Source: Sporosarcina sp. E16_8 (GTDB lineage Bacteria; Bacillota; Bacilli; Bacillales_A; Planococcaceae). Taken from it: a stretch of DNA of 38,938 bases. The first letter of the stretch is position 1. Every line of letters begins with the position of its first letter. The stretch covers positions 1 to 38,938 of the forward strand of contig NZ_JADPRZ010000034.1 in the NCBI RefSeq assembly GCF_017347095.1, read 5' to 3'. A model generated the notes under the pieces. It worked only from the letters and a program-made list of their open reading frames with translations, was not told the origin of the DNA and searched no databases. Shown here in pieces: positions 32,371 through 38,938 of the stretch. The position numbers were made by a program, and so were the translations under genes.

Positions 32371-33942
32371 TTATAAAGACTGCTGTACTACCTCTTTTTT
32401 AGCTTTCATCGTCCAAACAGAAAACAATACTACAAGAATAACAATGACACCAACTAGACCAATCCATACAGATCCTGTAATGCCAAGAATGACGTAGCCC
32501 ATTGCAGCCACTATTGCACAAATCAGCGCATAGGGAAACTGTGTTGAAACGTGATCAATATGGTTACAGCCTGCACCTGTAGATGATAAAATCGTCGTGT
32601 CGGAAATCGGTGAAGAGTGATCACCGAAAACTGCTCCTGCAAGAACTGCTGCAAGCGCGGGCAGTAACATTTCTGGTGCCGCATCAATCATTATGGTTCC
32701 TGCAATCGGCATTAGAATACCAAACGATCCCCATGAGCTACCTGTCGAGAAGGCCATAATACCTGCTAGAATAAACATGATGACTGGCAGAAATGAAACC
32801 GGTATATTTGATTTCAATACAAGCTCTGATAAATATAAGCCTGTTTCCAGTTTTCCAATCAAGAATGATAATGACCATGCAAAAATCAGAATCAATACAG
32901 GTGGCATCATTGCTTTCAATCCATTTATAAAGGCACTGCCAATAAGTGAATAGCTTGCCGTTTCATTATTTTTCATCTGTTGCATATATAAGACTACCGC
33001 TATCAACGTGGCGATAATTCCACCAGACAGTAATGCAAGAGAGACATTCGTATTTTCAAAAATCGACAAAACGTTCATTGATCCGCCCTCTAAATAGCCT
33101 GTCCAAACCATCACCGCAAATGTCACTGCAACAAGTGTGACGATTGGTGCGACCAAATCTCGAACGCGACCATGTGCGTGTATGGGAAATTCCTCTTTCA
33201 GCTGACCTGGAATGACTTTATCAGGATCAAATAATTGACCTGTTTCCGTAGCACGCTGTTCATGCTTCTTCATTTCGAAAAGATCGAAATTCGTCCATGC
33301 AAGGAAAAAGACCATTGACAGTGTCGCTATAACGTAAAAGTTCATAGGCGCCATCATGACGAAGGCAGATAGTGGCGAATAGCTAATCGCTGCAGCGCCG
33401 CCAAATATTAGTGCAAGTTGCCCGATTAAGAAGGCACCCCAGCTTGAAATTGGAGATACTACACAAATCGGTGCTGAAGTGGAGTCTATTAAATAAGCCA
33501 ATTTCGCCCTAGAAACGCGGTGCTGATCTGTTATTGGGCGAGCGATTTGACCAACTGCCAATGCATTGAAATAGTCATCCACGAAAATTGCAATCCCTAG
33601 AAATACCGTCAGCAATTTTGCGCCGCGTTTCGTTTTAATATGACGCACTGCCCATTCTGCAAAAGCCCTGCTTCCACCGGATAAACTAACGAATGCAGTT
33701 ATTACACCTAGTAGAAGAATGAAAAGGATAATATAAATATTTCCTGTATTAAGTCCACCATCCCAAAATGTAGCCTTGACCGATTCCCATAAGTCCATCA
33801 GCGCTTCGACAGGTCCAAATGACGCTGTAAGTAGTGCGCCTGAGACTATTCCCGTCCCGAGCGACAACAGCACTCGCTTAGTTGCAAACACCATTATAAT
33901 TGCGATTAGTGGTGGTAAAATTGATACCCATGTTCCTATCAT
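32371..33942 (-). CDS. NhaC-family transporter, predicted lysine transporter (LysW-like)
   Basis: A 523-residue membrane protein with about 12 segments of the NhaC antiporter family. Family hallmarks are IFVDDYFNALAVGQIARPITD, DSTSAPICVVSPISSWGAFLIGQL, FSTGSSWGSFGILMPIA and GAVFGDHSSPISDTTILSSTGA. By sequence alone it would be called a Na+/H+ antiporter. However a lysine riboswitch precedes it, and NhaC-like proteins under L-box control have been proposed as lysine transporters (LysW), so lysine uptake or exchange is the better guess. GGAGGA lies about eight bases before the ATG at 33942. Confidence 0.85.
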   Translation of the reverse strand: MIGTWVSILPPLIAIIMVFATKRVLLSLGTGIVSGALLTASFGPVEALMDLWESVKATFWDGGLNTGNIYIILFILLLGVITAFVSLSGGSRAFAEWAVRHIKTKRGAKLLTVFLGIAIFVDDYFNALAVGQIARPITDQHRVSRAKLAYLIDSTSAPICVVSPISSWGAFLIGQLALIFGGAAAISYSPLSAFVMMAPMNFYVIATLSMVFFLAWTNFDLFEMKKHEQRATETGQLFDPDKVIPGQLKEEFPIHAHGRVRDLVAPIVTLVAVTFAVMVWTGYLEGGSMNVLSIFENTNVSLALLSGGIIATLIAVVLYMQQMKNNETASYSLIGSAFINGLKAMMPPVLILIFAWSLSFLIGKLETGLYLSELVLKSNIPVSFLPVIMFILAGIMAFSTGSSWGSFGILMPIAGTIMIDAAPEMLLPALAAVLAGAVFGDHSSPISDTTILSSTGAGCNHIDHVSTQFPYALICAIVAAMGYVILGITGSVWIGLVGVIVILVVLFSVWTMKAKKEVVQQSL

Positions 33943-33990
33943 CTACTATTCCTCCATTTAGTCGGGTTGAGGTCCTATTATAGGGGGAAT

Positions 33991-34268
33991 AAAAAAACGG
34001 CTACTAATTAACACTCAGCGGAGTGCATCAGGAGCCGGCTTTATCTACGTTTCGTTTGTTGGATAACTAATACTGCTTATCTAACTCACGACTTGTAGCT
34101 CATCATACATGTTCAAAGATGTATGACAGTGTTATCCCTATTCGGAATAACCCCAGCTTGATAGATCTTGACAATCCTACCAAACTTCGGCAAAGCTTCC
34201 TTTTACACACGGTCATCGGTGTCAATCTCGCGTGTGTGACTAATAAGCAATGCAGCCTCTACCCAATC
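33991..34268 (-). promoter_or_regulatory. Lysine riboswitch (L-box) with terminator
   Basis: On the minus strand the conserved L-box blocks occur in order: GTAGAGG-CTGC (P1/P2, about 34250-34263), AAAAGGAAGC, GCCGAAG, GCTGGGGTT, CTGTCA, and GAGCTAC closing P1 (34097-34103). A hairpin ending in a seven-T run (33991-34041, CGGCT pairing with AGTAGCCG around an inner CACTC/GAGTG) is the expression platform, 50 bp before the NhaC-family gene. This arrangement predicts that lysine binding stops transcription. A TTGAAA-17-TAGGCT promoter candidate lies just upstream, overlapping the end of the yunB region. Confidence 0.88.
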
Positions 34269-34324
34269 GATATTTCAATCCTCTACTAGCCTATCAGTTA
34301 TCCACAGCATTTTCAAGCCCCTTG

Positions 34325-35086
34325 TCATTCCTCTTTCTGGGGAGGGGCGGGAACCTCAACAGATGGCGGATTCCCACCACCAGTCGTATAGATTTGAGGC
34401 ACTGTGGATTGGATTAAACCCATAGCAACCGGAATACTCTGTGTCACTACACTTTTCCTTGTTGCAAGCGGCGCAATGATTTGGACATTTACTGTCAATA
34501 GTATATTCACTTCAACGAAGGCATTATTAATACCAAATTCACTTATTTTGTTATCTATTGTCGATTGAACTTGACCTATGACATGGAAACGAATCGGTAT
34601 TTTTGGACCCAAGTTCCCTAGCAGTGGAATATTTGCCGCTTGAGCCAGTGGGACAAAAAATACAATTCCCTCTCCACTTTCCATCGCTTGCGGATCAAAT
34701 TCTATCTCTTCTGTTGGTAATATTGCCAGATTTCCCGATTCAGCCTGTTGAAGATGGGCCTCGACAAGACCATGTATCTCCGCTGATGCTCTGTTGATTA
34801 TTTCGGTGTTGAATTTAATCATTCCCTTAGAATCATTCGGGACATTTATGATAATATCATTGACGTCAAGGACATTGACAGTCCTTGAATTGATGGCTTT
34901 GTTGATTACATGGGCTGCGATTCTTTGGGTTTGTACCTCTGCATAGTCAATATAAATTGGAGCAAGTCTCGCATTGACGATGTAAATAAAAAGGGCAATA
35001 GCGATAAGAATTGTGGGAATAAGAAGGGGTAATAGTTTGCGTTTCTTTTTCCTAGATCTTCTAGTAACCTGGCCGTGAAATCTCAA
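34325..35086 (-). CDS. yunB: Sporulation protein YunB
   Basis: A 253-residue protein with a basic N-terminus, one membrane anchor (about residues 18-38) and an extracytoplasmic domain with HVINKAINSR and FFVPLAQAANIPLLGNLGPKIPIRFHVIGQV; the tail is Pro/Glu-rich. YunB is needed for normal spore formation in B. subtilis and is made in the mother cell under SigE; no SigE promoter was identified here. The start is a TTG at 35086, with GGAGGAG six bases upstream buried in the 3' arm of a hairpin (35088-35127). Confidence 0.88.
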   Translation of the reverse strand: MRFHGQVTRRSRKKKRKLLPLLIPTILIAIALFIYIVNARLAPIYIDYAEVQTQRIAAHVINKAINSRTVNVLDVNDIIINVPNDSKGMIKFNTEIINRASAEIHGLVEAHLQQAESGNLAILPTEEIEFDPQAMESGEGIVFFVPLAQAANIPLLGNLGPKIPIRFHVIGQVQSTIDNKISEFGINNAFVEVNILLTVNVQIIAPLATRKSVVTQSIPVAMGLIQSTVPQIYTTGGGNPPSVEVPAPPQKEE

Positions 35087-35087
35087 A

Positions 35088-35127
35088 ACGACTCCTCCTG
35101 CTATACATTATGCAGAGAGGGAGTCGT
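35088..35127 (-). promoter_or_regulatory. Hairpin joining the yunD stop and the yunB ribosome site
   Basis: On the minus strand ACGACTCC...CTCTGC pairs with GCAGGAGGAGTCGT. The 5' arm begins right after the yunD stop and the 3' arm contains GGAGGAG, the yunB ribosome site. Four T residues follow, so it may also act as a weak terminator. Confidence 0.7.
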
Positions 35128-36504
35128 TCATTCTTTAAAAACTGTAGTTCCATACCAACCAAGCACGTCCCTGATTAATTCGGGCATGTAGTACTCTATT
35201 TCTGCATGTTTAAGCGATGGAAAGAAAAAACCGAATGTAAACATATCGAGTGTTGCAAGTGTGTACTTTTCGCCTGCTATAACTTCGCGGTTCCCCGCAA
35301 AAAGCTGACCATATCTATTTTTATAAAGTCTCTCGTGGATCATCGCACCCATTAACGCACCACGAAATCCAAGTCCTTTGATTTCAATTTGTGGCCACTC
35401 TTTCGTTAATGACAGCTCATAGACTTCTTTCAATTCCGATCCATCTAGTGTAATGAGACATAAATTGATCGGATGAGGTAGAAGTGAATGTAACTCCTCT
35501 TTTGTCACCCAGCCTTTATCTAGGCTACCTAAAAAGATTCCTGCGTTAAACATGGCACAATCCGCTTGCGAATACGCAATGAGCGCTCTGCCAAAGAAAG
35601 AGGACAGTGGACTAACATCAAATAGATTTTGGGATAAGTGAGAAGGGTTATAAAATACTTGTTCCTCCATCGCTGTTTTTCCCATTTGGATTAGCTTATT
35701 TACTTTTTCAATATCCTCATCATTACTTTTAACTGAATCTGCCCTGACAAGTTGTGCAGTCATTTGTAAAACTTCTTTTGCATCCGCGTTAAATTTAACG
35801 GCTACATGCCCCACATACTCGCCATATTTACCTGTTGCAGCCAAAAGGGTGTTGCCTATCAATTTGCCTTCATGAAAAAGGTGATGCGTATGCGCACCGA
35901 AAATGATATCGATTTCAGGACATTCTACAGCAAGCTTTTCGTCTTCATGAATTCCCATATGTGATAGACAAACAATCATATCGGTTTCATTAGCAATGCT
36001 TTCAGCAACAAGCTTTAGATTTTCGCGAGGTGATGTCACTTGCCAGCCGAGCTTCGAGTAGAAGGCTTTATATTCTGCCGTAGCCCCTATGATACCAATT
36101 CTCGTCCCTTGCTCTGTGACGTAGATTGTATAAGGTAACAACCAATTTGGACGGCTACCATCTTCTTCGAATAAATTACTCAAGATAACATCAAACTTAG
36201 CATCCTTATAGAGAGCAGACAACGCTTCTTTCGACATGGTAATTCCTTCGTTGTTACCTATCGTGACCGCATCATACCCTGCTTCATTCAACAATCGAAT
36301 GTTACCTTGACCTTTCGTCCCTTCCGTAAATGGATTGAAACGATCAACGTGATCTCCGATGTCGAAGTGGTAGCAAGCATCTCCTTTTATTGAATGCTTG
36401 CGTTTTTCGTCACAAAGAAACCTACTGATTTGCGGCCAGTTTTCAAAATGACTGTGGATATCATTTGTATGATAGAAATGAATTGTATCAATCCTGTGAT
36501 TCAT
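35128..36504 (-). CDS. yunD: YunD, metallophosphatase/5'-nucleotidase
   Basis: A 458-residue two-domain protein. The N-terminal calcineurin-like metallophosphatase domain has the metal motifs YHTNDIHSHF (Asp15, His17), DIGDHVDR, GNNEG, CLSHMG and GAHTHH. The C-terminal 5'-nucleotidase domain starts at about residue 290. No signal peptide is seen, so it should be cytosolic, unlike most UshA-type enzymes. GGGGTGA lies five bases before the ATG, and it follows yunE within a few bases. B. subtilis has yunC between yunB and yunD; it is missing here. Confidence 0.9.
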   Translation of the reverse strand: MNHRIDTIHFYHTNDIHSHFENWPQISRFLCDEKRKHSIKGDACYHFDIGDHVDRFNPFTEGTKGQGNIRLLNEAGYDAVTIGNNEGITMSKEALSALYKDAKFDVILSNLFEEDGSRPNWLLPYTIYVTEQGTRIGIIGATAEYKAFYSKLGWQVTSPRENLKLVAESIANETDMIVCLSHMGIHEDEKLAVECPEIDIIFGAHTHHLFHEGKLIGNTLLAATGKYGEYVGHVAVKFNADAKEVLQMTAQLVRADSVKSNDEDIEKVNKLIQMGKTAMEEQVFYNPSHLSQNLFDVSPLSSFFGRALIAYSQADCAMFNAGIFLGSLDKGWVTKEELHSLLPHPINLCLITLDGSELKEVYELSLTKEWPQIEIKGLGFRGALMGAMIHERLYKNRYGQLFAGNREVIAGEKYTLATLDMFTFGFFFPSLKHAEIEYYMPELIRDVLGWYGTTVFKE

Positions 36505-36507
36505 ATG

Positions 36508-37332
36508 TCACCCCATAAGTCCGTCAATAATCGATCTGACTCCAAGTAATAGTAAGATAATTCGAAGTGCAATAACGAGCGTTTCTGATTTCATCTTTTG
36601 ATTCAGATGGGCACCTATTTTAGCTCCAAAATACGCTGCCGGAATGACTGGAATCGTATAAAGCCACGGTACATTGCCAAGAGAGATATGCGTGATTGAG
36701 TTGACGAGAGCTGATAAAAACACCATGAACATGGATGTACCGACCGCGACATGCGGTGGAAATAAGAAAAGAAGGATCATCGCTGGTACGATTATCGAAC
36801 CTCCGCCAATGCCGAAAAGACCCGATGCGAATCCGACGCCAAATGTCAGTAATAATGCAAACCAAACAGGATAACCATAAATAAAAGTCTGATCTGTATT
36901 ATCTGTGAAAGTTCTTTTTTTGCCACGATTGACAAACCAACTGACCGGTTTTAAATACTTACGAACCAGAAGAAGTGTCGATAAGAGAATAAGTAAAATA
37001 CCAAAATATAGATTGAATGATGGCAGGTCGAGCCCTTTATTAACAAATGCACCAAGAAGAGTCCCGGGAACACTTCCTAAGAAAAAGATGAACCCACTTC
37101 TAAAATCAATCGTTTTTGTCTTCATATAGGAAAGCGTCGACGCCAACCCTGTAAATATCATCATGATAACGGAAAGCCCGACAACAGTTTGCGGTGTAAT
37201 TCCATCGATTAAACCAAGATTAATGCCCACGAAAAGTGTTGCAGGTACTAGAATGATGCCGCCACCTAATCCGACAAGCGACCCGACAATTCCAGCTGCT
37301 AGACCGATAGCGGCCAATAAGATAAATTCCAT
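36508..37332 (-). CDS. yunE: TauE/SafE-family membrane permease YunE
   Basis: A 274-residue membrane protein with eight segments in two repeats. Each repeat carries the family motif: GIVGSLVGLGGGIILVPA near the start and GFASGLFGIGGGSIIVPA near residue 175. Members export sulfite or related organosulfur anions; the substrate here is unknown. The ATG at 37338 abuts AAGGAGA, whereas that at 37332 has seven bases of spacing and is preferred. It touches the end of yunF, suggesting a yunF-yunE-yunD operon. Confidence 0.88.
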   Translation of the reverse strand: MEFILLAAIGLAAGIVGSLVGLGGGIILVPATLFVGINLGLIDGITPQTVVGLSVIMMIFTGLASTLSYMKTKTIDFRSGFIFFLGSVPGTLLGAFVNKGLDLPSFNLYFGILLILLSTLLLVRKYLKPVSWFVNRGKKRTFTDNTDQTFIYGYPVWFALLLTFGVGFASGLFGIGGGSIIVPAMILLFLFPPHVAVGTSMFMVFLSALVNSITHISLGNVPWLYTIPVIPAAYFGAKIGAHLNQKMKSETLVIALRIILLLLGVRSIIDGLMG

Positions 37333-38195
37333 TACCATTCTCCTTCAAAAAAGTCGAGCTGCTTCGGTGTCAGACTTTCATAGTTGATAGTGAGCATTTT
37401 TTGTAAACGTTTTGCGTTTTGTGCCGCATGTCCGCCAGAGTTATTGTTAAAAATGACGAAAACCTCTTTGGTTTCTTTTTTTAATTTTTGGACGGCTGAC
37501 TGAATCTCCTTCAGCTCAGCGTCATTGTAGTTATACAGGTATCTAACTTTACGCCATGCTTTATCATCACCTGTCGTGTTGCGCCACCCTGCTATATTAC
37601 GGCCGTGCAATCTAAAAAGAACTTTATCTGGACGAGTTGTATGGGCTACCAGCGGAATACTTCCTTGTCCAGCTTGCGGTTCATCGCACACCGAGTGAAT
37701 TACGTTTAGGCCTTGCAAAAAAGACAAAGTCCCTTTTAGATAATCTGGTGAATACCATGACTGGTGCCGAAATTCAACGGCAACATCGAATCCATCCAAT
37801 TTAGCGCAGACGAAGCGAATTTCATCAACATTCTCTTTTGTACAATCAAACCACGGAGGGAATTGAACAAGAATCATCGCAAGTTTTCCTGCTTCTTGAA
37901 GTGGTGTAACCGATAGCCGAAAAAGATTGTACATTTCATCGAGAGATTCATACGGGAGTTCTCCCCGATGATGCCCAGTCATACCCTGGTATGCTTTGAC
38001 GATAAATCGGAAATTGTCTGGCGTTTCTTCAATCCACTTGCGAATATTGCGCTCCGGCTGAATAGCGTAGAAAGTAGCATCTAGTTCAACGATTGGAAAG
38101 TGTGCACTATAATCAATTAATTTCTCTTTCTTCGAAGAGGTAGAGTTGTATACGTCCGGATGGTCGCCCCAACCGGTTAATCCGATTTGAATCAT
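37332..38195 (-). CDS. yunF: DUF72 family protein YunF
   Basis: A 287-residue TIM-barrel-like DUF72 protein. Typical parts are IQIGLTGWGDHPDVY, VELDATFYAIQPERNIRKWIEETPDNFRFIVKAYQGMTGH, LVQFPPWF, VAVEFRHQSWY and VIFNNNSGGHAAQNAKRL. Function unproven. The frame opens six codons earlier, but AAAGGAG eight bases before the ATG at 38195 supports the shorter form. Confidence 0.88.
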   Translation of the reverse strand: MIQIGLTGWGDHPDVYNSTSSKKEKLIDYSAHFPIVELDATFYAIQPERNIRKWIEETPDNFRFIVKAYQGMTGHHRGELPYESLDEMYNLFRLSVTPLQEAGKLAMILVQFPPWFDCTKENVDEIRFVCAKLDGFDVAVEFRHQSWYSPDYLKGTLSFLQGLNVIHSVCDEPQAGQGSIPLVAHTTRPDKVLFRLHGRNIAGWRNTTGDDKAWRKVRYLYNYNDAELKEIQSAVQKLKKETKEVFVIFNNNSGGHAAQNAKRLQKMLTINYESLTPKQLDFFEGEW

Positions 38196-38313
38196 CCCTC
38201 CGTCTCCTTTCAATTGGATCGGTACTATCTATATTAACATATTTGGACAACAGATTTGATGTACTCTACATCCTCAAGCTATTCTTTCTATAGTTGGCAC
38301 TCAATAAATGGAA

Positions 38314-38822
38314 TGTTCTTCCAATATCGCTTTGTCGCTTGGTGATGGCCTCATGTAAAAAGCCCGCCAGAAGATCACTGGATCCTTTCCGGTCCGCTTT
38401 CGGCGAAATAATCACGACACCTTTACCGAGCCACACTTTTTCCGGTAATCCTGTTGCGAATAGTTGCCTGTCGCGTACCTACAATGTTCAAGTGAAAAGT
38501 GCAGTTATGTTTGAATGAAACGAATAGATGACTTTCTATAGCGATTATAAGTGCCCGAAGATGCAATTTCGGGCACTCTTGCACGTTGTACAATGCGTTT
38601 CTTGCTTACTTTTAGCAAAGAGTATGCATCTAATTATGTGATGCATACCAGAAAGTGACACTTCTTTAATAAAAAAGAGAAAACCATAGAGAAAGCATCA
38701 GCCGCCAATATTGCATCATTGGCGGTTTTTCTCCAGATAATAAGCCCCGCTATTCTTTCGTCCCAAAAAGCTTTAGCACTTCGTGTGAGGGCACTGAAAA
38801 AGTTTTTATATAGTAAGAACTA
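38314..38822 (+). mobile_element. Copy C of the non-coding mobile element, interrupted by the 125-bp repeat
   Basis: From about 38375 (TCACTGGA, then TTTCCGGTCCGCTTTCGGC) to 38789 (GCACTTCGTGT) the sequence follows copies A and B, including both hairpins with loops GATGCAAT (38560-38567) and ATTGCATC (38710-38717). The left edge (from about 38314) resembles the far end of copy B in inverted orientation instead of the copy A end. The part carrying the long GTGTAGGGAT hairpin is replaced by the GC-rich repeat. No gene is seen between yunF and the window end. Confidence 0.72.
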
Positions 38823-38938
38823 GTTGATTGTAGTGGAAAGCGGCGACTCCAGCGGGAACAGCGCGAGCTGAAGACCCCGCAGGAACGCAGTGACGAGGAG
38901 GCTGAAGCCGTGCCCGCGGAAAGCGTCCGCTCGGAACG
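38823..38938 (+). repeat. Left part of the ~125-bp GC-rich dispersed repeat at the window end
   Basis: Begins at GTTGATT (38823-38829). The last 77 bases equal the first 77 of the window exactly. Lies in direct orientation relative to the copy at 1-86. Confidence 0.85.

Noticed and set aside
38294..38518. 74-codon frame in the right-hand mobile element
   Set aside because: No ribosome site, not preserved in the other element copies.
1..38938. Circular plasmid because the ends are identical
   Set aside because: The content is core chromosome (lipA, mrp, pbpD, pepA) with no replication genes; an assembly overlap at a repeat explains the identity better.

Overview
The window reads as a chromosomal contig of a spore-forming, low-to-moderate GC Bacillales bacterium, most likely a Planococcaceae member close to Sporosarcina (inference). 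Gene content and order follow the Bacillus subtilis yug-yuf-mrp-yui-yum-yut-yun stretch, and YunB, a sporulation protein, is present. There are no rRNA, tRNA, CRISPR or phage genes. The first and last 77 bases are identical, so the window is probably a whole assembled contig that ends inside a dispersed repeat.

Layout. 0.3-6.8 kb: YugE-like protein, PatB/MalY lyase (apparently from a CTG start), a small membrane protein, a cyclophilin lipoprotein, an MFS exporter, class A PBP (PbpD-like) and YufK. 7.0-12.8 kb: the complete seven-gene Mrp cation/proton antiporter operon. 12.8-14.4 kb: a NERD-domain nuclease-like gene bracketed by a 21-bp tandem repeat, and a Gly/Tyr-rich protein. 14.5-22.3 kb: PepA, YuiD, YuiB, a NUDIX hydrolase, NDH-2 type flavoprotein YumB, Fe-S proteins YutM and YutI, a DUF2225 protein, YuzD, and a second NDH-2-like protein, YutJ. 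22.5-25.6 kb: two inverted copies of a non-coding mobile element flank yuzB, yutF and yutE. 25.6-27 kb: YutD and lipoyl synthase LipA. 27-32.3 kb: a liv branched-chain amino acid ABC operon. 32.4-34.3 kb: an NhaC-family transporter behind a lysine riboswitch. 34.3-38.2 kb: YunB, YunD, YunE and YunF.

Functional themes are ion homeostasis (Mrp, NhaC family), respiratory flavoproteins with Fe-S and lipoate biogenesis, amino acid uptake under visible RNA or promoter control, cell-wall synthesis and sporulation.

The most unusual content is non-coding. A 653-bp element (22496-23148) has 19-bp terminal inverted repeats and a 9-bp target duplication. Three copies of its core (22.5, 25, 38.5 kb) carry two hairpins whose 8-nt loops are invariant and perfectly complementary to each other, with covariation in a stem. 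This suggests a kissing-loop RNA or paired-cruciform DNA element. A 125-bp repeat at the window ends, a hairpin repeat at 4.2 kb, a multi-branched structure between livJ and livH, and the 21-bp heptad repeat around the NERD gene are further repeat families.
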